DNA from: Bacteroidota bacterium
GTDB lineage: Bacteria; Bacteroidota; Bacteroidia; Bacteroidales; VadinHA17
Assembly (NCBI GenBank): GCA_015222065.1
Contig: JADFUQ010000405.1
Location: 1-15,024 of the forward strand
Reading direction: 5' to 3'
DNA length: 15,024 nt
Shown: piece after piece, positions 1-6,673 of the stretch
Numbering within the stretch: position 1 is the stretch's first letter
Layout: the number at the start of each line of letters is the position of its first letter
Made by a program: the position numbers and the translations under genes
Notes under the pieces: model-generated
Seen by the model: only the letters and a program-made list of their open reading frames with translations
Told to the model about the DNA's origin: nothing
Databases searched by the model: none

Positions 1-687
1 ACTGAAGTGGAGGTGCGAGCTGTCAGGGATTCTTCAGAACATGCCGGTGGAAGGGATGTTTTTATGATATACGAACCTATGGCAGCAGCAATAGGTATTG
101 GTATTGATGTGGAAGAACCTGTTGGAAGTATGGTGATTGATGTAGGGGGTGGTACGACAGAAATTGCCGTGATTGCTTTGGGAGGTATAGTATGCAACAA
201 ATCAATAAGGATTGCCGGTGATGTCTTTACCAACGATATTCAATCATATATGAGACACCAGCACAATATAAAAATTGGTGAAAGAATGGCTGAAAAAATT
301 AAAATAAACGTTGGATCGGCTCTTCCTGATATCGAGGAACCACCTGCTGATTTTGTTGTCCGTGGTCCTAATTTAATGACAGCTATGCCGATTGAGATCC
401 CGGTCTCATATCAGGAAATAGCTCACTGTCTTGATAAATCCATTTCAAAGATCGAAACAGCCATTCTGGGTGTTCTTGAACAAACGCCACCTGAACTATA
501 CGCGGATATAGTGGATAAAGGTATTTACATTGCCGGCGGAGGAGCTCTGCTCAGGGGGTTTACCAAACGATTATATGATAAAATAGGTATTCCTTTCCAG
601 ATGGCTGAGAACCCAATGCACGCAGTTGCCAGGGGTACGGGCATTGCTTTGAAGAATGTTGATAGATTTACATTCCTTATGAGATAA
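1..687 (+). CDS. mreB: Rod-shape actin homologue MreB, 5'-truncated by the window edge
   Basis: MreB is a cytoplasmic actin-like ATPase. It polymerises under the inner membrane and directs side-wall peptidoglycan synthesis. The reading frame is already open at base 1 (Thr-Glu-Val-Glu-Val-Arg), so the gene runs off the left edge. 228 codons are visible of a family normally near 340 residues, meaning roughly the first third is missing. Visible family blocks are EPMAAAIG (about residues 26-33), the actin-fold phosphate-2 loop IDVGGGTTEIAVI (about 46-58), the RIAGD block (about 70), EQTPPEL (about 161-167) and the adenosine-binding loop GGGALLRGF (about 179-187). The GTG at position 7 is an internal codon and not the true start. 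mreC follows after 26 nt, in the usual elongasome gene order. The identification is very safe; only the N-terminus is unseen. Confidence 0.97.
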   Translation, partial: TEVEVRAVRDSSEHAGGRDVFMIYEPMAAAIGIGIDVEEPVGSMVIDVGGGTTEIAVIALGGIVCNKSIRIAGDVFTNDIQSYMRHQHNIKIGERMAEKIKINVGSALPDIEEPPADFVVRGPNLMTAMPIEIPVSYQEIAHCLDKSISKIETAILGVLEQTPPELYADIVDKGIYIAGGGALLRGFTKRLYDKIGIPFQMAENPMHAVARGTGIALKNVDRFTFLMR

Positions 688-713
688 GCAGAATTAGTTA
701 AATAAGGTGGTGA

Positions 714-1538
714 ATGAGGAATTTACTAAGGATAATTATTGCATATCATTTCCAGATTCTTTTTGTGATTCTTGAAGTGATCTCTATTTTCTTGCTGCTT
801 AATCAAAATGATTTCCAAAAAGCCCGATTCCTGAATATCACACACAATATTACAGGGAGGGTATATAAAAAAATTAATAATACAACTGCATATCTTACCC
901 TGAAAAAGATCAATTACAGACTTGCTGAAGAGAATACCAAATTGAAAAATATCCTTGAGCGAACTTACAGGTCTGATGAAATATTCTTTTTTGGTGAATC
1001 TGATTCTTTACATCACCAACATTATTTCTATACATCGGCGAAGGTGATTAATCAAACAGTAAATAAGCAGCATAATTTTTTAACTCTGAATAAGGGTAGT
1101 AATGTTGGAATTCGACCGGAAATGGGTGTTGTTTCCCGGGATGGCGTGATCGGGATTGTAGTGAGTGTGTCAAAGCAGTTTTCTACAGTGATATCATTAC
1201 TTAATTTGGATTTTAGAGTCAGTGCTAAACTTGCAAAAAATAATTATTTCGGGTCATTGCACTGGGATGGGAAGGATTACAGGAAGGTTAAATTAGACGA
1301 AATCCCTTATCATATTGACGTTAATAAAGGAGATACGGTAGTTACAAGTGGTTATTCTTCTATCTTTCCTGAAGGGATTATTATCGGAACAGTGTGTACT
1401 TCTGAAGTAAAAGGGGGGAATTTTTATGAGATTGAGGTTGATCTGTCAATTGATTTTAAAAGTCTGGTTTATATTGAAGTGATAAGCAACTTGCAACGTG
1501 AAGAACAAATAGAACTGGAGGAGTTGAGCAATGATTAA
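714..1538 (+). CDS. mreC: Rod-shape-determining protein MreC
   Basis: MreC is a bitopic inner-membrane protein. Its periplasmic beta-domains connect MreB and MreD to PBP2 and RodA in the elongasome. The 274-residue product has a short cytoplasmic N-terminus, one membrane helix (about 10-30), a helical, probably coiled-coil stretch (about 60-85), and the MreC beta-barrel region (about 108-260). That last region includes LNKGSNVGIRPEMGVVS and GDTVVTSGYSSIFPEGIIIGTV. Length and layout fit the family. An in-frame TGA sits immediately before the ATG, which fixes the start; an AAGGTGG sequence lies 3 nt upstream, rather close for a Shine-Dalgarno site. The 3' end overlaps mreD by 8 nt (ATGATTAA), indicating translational coupling. 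Confidence 0.96.
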   Translation: MRNLLRIIIAYHFQILFVILEVISIFLLLNQNDFQKARFLNITHNITGRVYKKINNTTAYLTLKKINYRLAEENTKLKNILERTYRSDEIFFFGESDSLHHQHYFYTSAKVINQTVNKQHNFLTLNKGSNVGIRPEMGVVSRDGVIGIVVSVSKQFSTVISLLNLDFRVSAKLAKNNYFGSLHWDGKDYRKVKLDEIPYHIDVNKGDTVVTSGYSSIFPEGIIIGTVCTSEVKGGNFYEIEVDLSIDFKSLVYIEVISNLQREEQIELEELSND

Positions 1539-2043
1539 CCCTGTATCAAGAAATATTTTCCGGATGTTTGTCCTGGTACTTTTCCAGGTTTTAGTGTTGA
1601 ATAATATCCAGGTATGCGGTTATATTAATCCTTATATGTATGTGCTTTTCATTCTTCTGCTTCCATTTGAAACACCTCGTTGGCTTTTGCTAATTTCAGG
1701 ATTCGTCATCGGGATATCCATTGACCTTTTTGTAAATACTCCGGGAATGCATACATCAGCTACTGTATTTATGGCATTTTTACGACCTTATGTTTTAAAA
1801 ATACTTAGGCCACATGATGAATATAAATCGGGTTCCTATCCGAGGCTTTATTATTACGGGTTTACCTGGTTTCTTAAATATTCCCTGGTTCTGGTATTTC
1901 TTCATCATACATTTCTGTTTTATGTTGAAGCATTCAGAATGACATTTTTTTTCCATACCATGCTAAGGGTTTTGTTAAGTACCCTGTTTTCAGTTTTTCT
2001 GATAGTCTTAAGCCAGTTTATTATATACCGGAAACAGAAATAG
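1531..2043 (+). CDS. mreD: Rod-shape-determining protein MreD
   Basis: MreD is a small polytopic inner-membrane protein of the elongasome and partners MreC. The 170-residue product is almost entirely hydrophobic, with four to five likely membrane segments (about 10-28, 31-47, 49-69, 108-131 and 139-165). The block FVIGISIDLFVNTPGMHTSATVFMAFLRP is split across a helix and loop and resembles the conserved GlxxDlf...G.ha region of MreD. MreD is weakly conserved, so the call rests on this block, size, topology and position directly after mreC, with which it overlaps by 8 nt. Unusually, the next gene of the cluster (mrdA) does not follow closely but lies 332 nt away, beyond a palindromic repeat. 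Confidence 0.93.
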   Translation: MINPVSRNIFRMFVLVLFQVLVLNNIQVCGYINPYMYVLFILLLPFETPRWLLLISGFVIGISIDLFVNTPGMHTSATVFMAFLRPYVLKILRPHDEYKSGSYPRLYYYGFTWFLKYSLVLVFLHHTFLFYVEAFRMTFFFHTMLRVLLSTLFSVFLIVLSQFIIYRKQK

Positions 2044-2054
2044 TATTTATTTAG

Positions 2055-2356
2055 TACTTGTCCATAAAGTCAAGCATTCTCGTAAATGAAGCACCAAAAA
2101 ACAAAAAACAAAAAACAAATAAAATCCAAAAATCAATAATCAAATAACAAATGACAAATAAATTCCAAATAATAAATAACAAAAACTCAAAACAGGATTA
2201 ACCTTTATATTGTCTTTACCCTTTTCTTTTTTTTGAACATTGGGATTTGATATTTATTTGATATTTGGTGCTTGTCATTTGTAATTTACTTGTAATTTAG
2301 TGCTTGTCATTTGTGATTTTGACTATTTATATAAACTTTCGGACTTTATAGACAGA
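2055..2356. repeat. Long imperfect AT-rich palindromic element between mreD and mrdA
   Basis: This fills nearly all of the 332-nt gap between mreD and mrdA and contains no credible gene. The outer ends are inverted repeats: GTCCATAAAGTC (2060-2071) against GACTTTATAGAC (2342-2353), one mismatch in 12. Further in, AAGCACCAAA (2089-2098) is the reverse complement of TTTGGTGCTT (2264-2273). The left arm is a degenerate run of caaataacaaa/aaatgacaaat words; the right arm carries matching words of the type tgtcatttgt. The centre is T-rich (2210-2235). A related copy lies at 14750 to the right edge, sharing an identical 21-nt stretch (2300-2320 equals 14995-15015) and the centre (TCAAAACAG...TATATTGT). 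It behaves like a dispersed miniature palindromic element, but I cannot name the family. Whether it carries a promoter or attenuates read-through into mrdA is open. Confidence 0.75.
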
Positions 2357-2375
2357 CTCTATTTAATCTATCATT

Positions 2376-4217
2376 GTGAAAAATATTTATGAGAACCGGA
2401 AATATGTTTTTGGCGCTTTGCTGTTCCTGGTTGTTTTTATTTTTATCGGTAAACTGTTAAGTCTTCAGGTGCTCGATAAATCATACCGGTCAACAGCCAA
2501 TCGCAATGTTCTGAGGTATATTATCCGGTATCCTGCCCGTGGTTTGATTTACGACCGTACAGGGAAACTTTTGGTTTATAATGAAGCTGTTTATGATCTT
2601 ATGGTTTCCCCAAATCTTGTTGAAGAATTTGACACATCGGTTTTTTGTGATATTCTTGAAATTACTCATAAAGATGTTGATAAAAGGTTGCAAAATGCAA
2701 AGGAGTATTCTTATTATACCTCATCTCCCTTTCTTAAGCAGGTTTCTTCTGAAACCTATGCAGTGCTGCAGGAAAAACTATACCAGTTCCCTGGTTTTTT
2801 TGTGCAACCCCGGCCCATTAGAAAATATAATAAAAATGTTGCAGGGCATGCATTAGGATATGTCGGGGAGGTAGATGAATATACAATTGAGAACAACCCT
2901 TTTTATAAAATGGGTGATTATATTGGTATAAGTGGTATTGAAAAAGCATATGAGGAGGTATTAAGAGGTGAAAAAGGTGTTAATGTATATATGGTAGATG
3001 TTCATAACAGGATAAAAGGTTCATACCAGGATGGGAAAAAAGACAGATCTGCAATTGTTGGGACAAATATTATTTCAACTCTTGATATTGATCTTCAGGA
3101 ATATGGTGAAAAACTTATGGTGAATAAAATTGGTAGTATAGTGGCAATTGAACCCTCAACAGGAGAAATTCTTGCTTTAGTTTCATCACCAACATATGAT
3201 CCGTCGAGTTTATTGGGTCGCGGTCGTTCAAAGGTTTTTAAAACACTTAGTAGCGATACACTTGAACCATTATTTAACCGCCCGCTGATGGCAACGTATC
3301 CTCCCGGTTCAACTTTTAAACTGGTAAACGGATTGATAGGCTTGCAGGAAAAAGTGATTTTCAGACAAACGGAATTTTACTGTTACGGAGGTTATAATTC
3401 GGGGAGTAAGCATGTAAGTTGTCATTACCATGAAACTCCGCTGAATTTGCCTGAAGCGATTCAAAATTCCTGCAATGCTTATTTCTGCAATGTTTTCAGG
3501 AGGATACTTGATAATCCTGTTTATCCTTCTGTAAGAGAAGGGTATAATTCATGGAGAGATCATGTTTTATCTTTTGGGTTCGGTCAAAAACTTGAAAGCG
3601 ATTTTAGTTATAAGGTGAAAGGATTTGTGCCAATGACCTCTTATTACGATCGGTATTATGGAAAAACCGGGTGGAGTTCCCTTACGGTTTTGTCACTTGC
3701 AATAGGCCAGGGAGAATTGGGTATAACACCACTGCAAATGGCAAACATGACAGCAACAATAGCCAATCATGGTTATTACTTTGCGCCTCATATTGTTAAG
3801 GGAATAGGGGGAGAAACAGTAATTGATGAACGATTTTATAGTAAACATATAACAACTATTGATTCAGTTTATTTTCCAATAATAATTAATGGAATGGATA
3901 TGGCAGTTAACGGTCCTCCGGGTAGTGGTAGCACAGCGCGCATTGCCAGGATAAATGATATAACTGTATGCGGAAAAACAGGAACAGCTGAAAACCCGCA
4001 TGGGGAAGATCATTCAATATTTGTTGCATTTGCTCCGAAGGATAACCCGAAAATTGCACTATCGGTTTACGTTGAGAATGGCGGATTTGGAGCAACTTAT
4101 GCGGCTCCTATAGCCAGTTTAATGGTTGAGAAATATCTGAAAAGGAAAATTATACGGCAATGGCTTGAAAATTATATTCTTGAAACAGACTTGATTCATA
4201 GTGAAAAGGAGAATTAA
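2376..4217 (+). CDS. mrdA: Penicillin-binding protein 2, elongasome transpeptidase
   Basis: PBP2 is a class B monofunctional D,D-transpeptidase that cross-links peptidoglycan made by RodA during side-wall growth. The 613-residue protein has a cytoplasmic stub, one membrane anchor (about 11-30), the N-terminal dimerisation/pedestal domain (about 45-225, with RYPARGLIYDRTGKLL at 51-66 and GYVGEVDE at 161-168), then the transpeptidase domain. Catalytic motifs are intact: STFK (nucleophile S312, K315), SCN (365-367) and KTGTAE (534-539). The insert after the first motif is rich in Cys and His (C336, C349, H350, H352, C366, C371). The start is GTG; no in-frame ATG or better alternative lies upstream before the palindromic element. 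The last 17 nt overlap rodA, as expected for a coupled PBP2/RodA pair. Confidence 0.96.
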   Translation: MKNIYENRKYVFGALLFLVVFIFIGKLLSLQVLDKSYRSTANRNVLRYIIRYPARGLIYDRTGKLLVYNEAVYDLMVSPNLVEEFDTSVFCDILEITHKDVDKRLQNAKEYSYYTSSPFLKQVSSETYAVLQEKLYQFPGFFVQPRPIRKYNKNVAGHALGYVGEVDEYTIENNPFYKMGDYIGISGIEKAYEEVLRGEKGVNVYMVDVHNRIKGSYQDGKKDRSAIVGTNIISTLDIDLQEYGEKLMVNKIGSIVAIEPSTGEILALVSSPTYDPSSLLGRGRSKVFKTLSSDTLEPLFNRPLMATYPPGSTFKLVNGLIGLQEKVIFRQTEFYCYGGYNSGSKHVSCHYHETPLNLPEAIQNSCNAYFCNVFRRILDNPVYPSVREGYNSWRDHVLSFGFGQKLESDFSYKVKGFVPMTSYYDRYYGKTGWSSLTVLSLAIGQGELGITPLQMANMTATIANHGYYFAPHIVKGIGGETVIDERFYSKHITTIDSVYFPIIINGMDMAVNGPPGSGSTARIARINDITVCGKTGTAENPHGEDHSIFVAFAPKDNPKIALSVYVENGGFGATYAAPIASLMVEKYLKRKIIRQWLENYILETDLIHSEKEN

Positions 4218-5625
4218 CAAATGGTCTGAGATTGATTGGATAACAATCGTCCTGTATCTTCTGATTGTAGTTCTGGGATGGGTCAGTATTTACTCAGCAG
4301 TTTACAATGAAGAGCATGATAAAATTTTTGATTTGTCACAACGGTATGGCAAACAGATGATCCTTATTTTTGGTGCGTTGGTAATTGCCTTATTAGTTGT
4401 TGTTACCGATAGTCGCTTCTATTCATCATTTGCATATGTTATTTATGCTATTGTAATACTGTTACTGATTGTTGTTCTGTTAATAGGAAAAGAGATCCAT
4501 GGTGCAAAATCATGGTTTGAATTTGGCCCCCTCAGGTTACAGCCTGCGGAGTTTGCTAAGGTCGGGACAGCAATGGCACTGGCAAGGTATGTAAGTTCAA
4601 AGAGTTTCAATATTAAAAATTCAAAAAACGTTTTTAATGTAATAGTTATTATACTTATCCCTGCAATATTTATTTATGTTCAACCAGATACAGGGTCGGC
4701 ACTTGTATATTTCGCTTTTATACTTGTTCTTTACCGTGAAGGATTATCAGGAGGTATTTTACTTATTGGCATTTTGATGATGATACTGTTTGTACTGACT
4801 TTGATTATTGATAAAATGGTCATAATAATTGCCCTTATGGTAGTTGGATACCTGGTTTTCTTAATTATTGACAGGAATATAAAGAGATTCCTGATAGCAG
4901 CATTGATATATATTGGTCTGTCAGGAACTTTTTTCGGACTTAAAGAATTTGCCGGTTTAGGATTGTCAGTTTATTTTATTCTTATTCTTTCTTTAATTAT
5001 TTCAGGATTTATATATAGTTTCTTTATTTATTTTTATAGAATCCGTAAAGCTGTATTGATATACATGTTAATGCTTGGGAGTATTATTTTTACATTTACA
5101 GTTAACTATGCCTTTGATAATATATTAAAACCTTATCAGCAGAAAAGAATAAATATACTTCTTGGTATGGACTCTGATCCCTATGGTAGTGGTTATAATG
5201 TTAATCAATCGATTATTGCTATTGGTTCGGGTGGTTTTTCCGGCAAGGGTTTTTTGAAAGGAACGCAAACGAAATTTGAATTTGTCCCTGAACAAAGCAC
5301 CGATTTTATTTTTTGTACCGTAGGTGAAGAATGGGGTTTTCTGGGAACCAGTTTAATAATAATATTGTTTACAATTCTTCTTTTAAGGATTCTTGTCCTT
5401 GCTGAAAGACAGAGATCCGGGTTTTGCAGGATATTTGGGTATTCTGTTTTTGCTATTCTCCTGTTTCATTTTGTTGTTAACATAGGAATGACTATTGGAT
5501 TATTACCGGTTATTGGAATTCCACTGCCTTTTATGAGCTATGGAGGCTCTTCCCTTTGGACATTTACTATTTTGTTGTTTGTATTTCTACGGCTTGATAT
5601 TAGCAGGCTGGAGTATCTGATTTAG
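4201..5625 (+). CDS. rodA: SEDS-family peptidoglycan glycosyltransferase RodA
   Basis: RodA polymerises lipid II into glycan strands and works as a complex with PBP2, encoded just upstream. The 474-residue protein has about ten or more membrane helices. SEDS blocks visible are GAKSWFEFGPLRLQPAEFAK (101-120), QPDTGSALVY (161-170), GSGYNVNQSIIAIGSGG (329-345), FVPEQSTDFIFC (361-372) with the presumed catalytic Asp D368, and GLLPVIGIPLPFMSYGGSS (433-451). It is longer than E. coli RodA (370 residues): an extra hydrophobic stretch near 200-300 accounts for the difference, and I believe this is common in Bacteroidota. GTG at 4201 is the only reasonable start, because an in-frame TGA lies 9 nt upstream and the WSEIDW block follows within 8 residues. 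It overlaps mrdA by 17 nt. Confidence 0.95.
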   Translation: MKRRINKWSEIDWITIVLYLLIVVLGWVSIYSAVYNEEHDKIFDLSQRYGKQMILIFGALVIALLVVVTDSRFYSSFAYVIYAIVILLLIVVLLIGKEIHGAKSWFEFGPLRLQPAEFAKVGTAMALARYVSSKSFNIKNSKNVFNVIVIILIPAIFIYVQPDTGSALVYFAFILVLYREGLSGGILLIGILMMILFVLTLIIDKMVIIIALMVVGYLVFLIIDRNIKRFLIAALIYIGLSGTFFGLKEFAGLGLSVYFILILSLIISGFIYSFFIYFYRIRKAVLIYMLMLGSIIFTFTVNYAFDNILKPYQQKRINILLGMDSDPYGSGYNVNQSIIAIGSGGFSGKGFLKGTQTKFEFVPEQSTDFIFCTVGEEWGFLGTSLIIILFTILLLRILVLAERQRSGFCRIFGYSVFAILLFHFVVNIGMTIGLLPVIGIPLPFMSYGGSSLWTFTILLFVFLRLDISRLEYLI

Positions 5626-5647
5626 CGAATTTAGTAATAAAATGAAT

Positions 5648-5703
5648 GAATGATTGAATGATTAAATTGTTACGTGTTTCGGGTTACGAGTTACGAGTTT
5701 TTT
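5648..5703. repeat. Short 8-nt and 7-nt tandem duplications downstream of rodA
   Basis: Just after rodA, in the convergent gap with the acpH-like gene, the octamer GAATGATT occurs twice in tandem (5648-5663). After a 5-nt gap come heptamers in register: GTTACGT, GTTTCGG, GTTACGA, GTTACGA (5669-5696), followed by a T run. There is no coding sign. These look like products of slippage or local duplication. A T run follows the heptamers, but no clear stem precedes it, so I do not call a terminator. Confidence 0.7.
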
Positions 5704-5707
5704 TGCT

Positions 5708-5777
5708 GACTGCCGATTGCTGACTGCCGACTGAAGACTGCCGATTGGTGACTGCCGACTGAAGACTGCCGACTGAA
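5708..5777. repeat. Five-unit 14-nt tandem array
   Basis: Five consecutive units of exactly 14 nt run from 5708: GACTGCCGATTGCT, GACTGCCGACTGAA, GACTGCCGATTGGT, GACTGCCGACTGAA, GACTGCCGACTGAA. A broken sixth unit (GACTGATT) follows. Each unit is itself two related 7-nt halves (GACTGCC/GACTGAA). The array lies in the 196-nt convergent gap between rodA and the acpH-like gene. An inverted, nearly identical stretch lies at 14702-14732, so the motif is dispersed in the genome and not a local accident. No known function is visible. Confidence 0.9.
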
Positions 5778-5821
5778 GACTGATTAGTACTCGTTTATAT
5801 TTATTGGCGAATGTTCCTGGT

Positions 5822-6445
5822 TTAACCTGATTCCTTGAAATGAATACTTTGTGGATATTCTAAACTAATATTATGTTTTTCTTCAACAAAGTTGATCAGA
5901 AGAGGAAAAAATTCCACAAAATCTTCCCGGAAAGCTGAATAATTTTTTTTCAATTCCCTTACATACTGCCACGATTTTTTGGGTAACGATGTTCTGCTAC
6001 TCATTTTTTTAAAGGTTCTTTTTATCCCGTTAATAGTGCCGTATGTGTTAATCCAGTTTTCATTCAAACATGTTGGGAGGAAATCTTTTATTTCCTTAGG
6101 TAAGAAAGCATAATGAATGAAAAGATTGTTATAAAATTGAGAGATAAAATCTGATAGTGGTTGCAGTGAGAAATTTTCCCATTCAAGGGTTAGAAAATGG
6201 TCATAGAAAATATCTACGATAACACCGGAATATCTGCGGTATTTTGGGTATAAAATTGCCTTACTATGGTGAACAATAAGATGATGATCGGTGAAATCGT
6301 CAATACTCCGGTGAAGAAGAATACCTTTTCTTATCAGGTCAGGATAGTTGTTATAGTTGCTCCCTTTGATATAATCTCCAATAAAATTCCCGATACTGAT
6401 TTCATCAGAATTTCCTGAAAGGAATACGTGTGCTAGAAAGTTCAT
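5822..6445 (-). CDS. acpH: AcpH-like acyl-carrier-protein phosphodiesterase
   Basis: The family removes the 4'-phosphopantetheine group from holo-acyl carrier protein, returning it to the apo form. The 207-residue product begins MNFLAHVFLS, the canonical start of AcpH proteins (E. coli AcpH, 193 residues, starts MNFLAHLHLA). Other shared blocks are GNFIGDYIKG (19-28), LHRSIDDFTD (44-53, with H45, D49 and D53 as likely metal or active-site residues) and DIFYDHFL (78-85). The frame stays open 11 codons further upstream (Met at 6478), but I prefer the internal Met because it matches the family start exactly. The gene is convergent with rodA and divergent from the GTPase-like gene, so it is probably a single transcription unit. 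Biochemical specificity in Bacteroidota is inferred from the family only. Confidence 0.85.
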   Translation of the reverse strand: MNFLAHVFLSGNSDEISIGNFIGDYIKGSNYNNYPDLIRKGILLHRSIDDFTDHHLIVHHSKAILYPKYRRYSGVIVDIFYDHFLTLEWENFSLQPLSDFISQFYNNLFIHYAFLPKEIKDFLPTCLNENWINTYGTINGIKRTFKKMSSRTSLPKKSWQYVRELKKNYSAFREDFVEFFPLLINFVEEKHNISLEYPQSIHFKESG

Positions 6446-6609
6446 ACTTTTATTGTTTCCTATTAATAGGATGAGCAAAATGGCGAAAAGGTTGCTCCAA
6501 AATGATTTTTTTTTGCAGAAAAAAACTGACTATGTGATAATTATGTAAAGAAGCCCAATTCATGATTTTTAACATATGTCTCAATCTGATATTTGTAAAT
6601 GCAATAGAT

Positions 6610-6617
6610 TACCTTTG
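6610..6617 (+). promoter_or_regulatory. Bacteroidota-type -7 box upstream of the GTPase-like gene
   Basis: TACCTTTG matches the Bacteroidota sigma -7 consensus TAnnTTTG exactly. It lies 56 nt before the ATG at 6674, which would give a leader of about 50 nt. A TTTG is present at 6592-6595, but the 14-nt spacing is shorter than the usual -33 to -7 distance, so only the -7 part is convincing. Confidence 0.55.
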
Positions 6618-6662
6618 TTTTACTTTTTTTTTAAATAGAAATTTAATACTAAAACATAATAA

Positions 6663-6669
6663 AAGGAGG
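6663..6669 (+). promoter_or_regulatory. Strong Shine-Dalgarno sequence
   Basis: AAGGAGG lies 4 nt before the ATG at 6674, close to a perfect anti-16S match. Bacteroidota genes commonly lack a strong Shine-Dalgarno sequence, and other starts in this window have weaker or no such site, so this one stands out. It also fixes the start codon of the downstream gene. Confidence 0.8.
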
Positions 6670-6673
6670 AAAA

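Noticed and set aside
2055..2356. Degraded insertion sequence with transposase remnant
   Set aside because: No open frame or transposase motif is found in the element; only ends and low-complexity arms are seen.
2490..4095. Open frames inside mrdA on both strands (2490-2693 -, 2581-2856 +, 3907-4095 -)
   Set aside because: They lie entirely within a well-supported PBP2 gene, and their translations show no family motif.
5708..5777. CRISPR array
   Set aside because: Units are 14 nt and contiguous with no spacers, and no cas genes are present.
6446..6478. Longer start for the AcpH-like gene at 6478
   Set aside because: The extra 11 residues have no match in the family, while the internal Met gives the canonical MNFLAH start.
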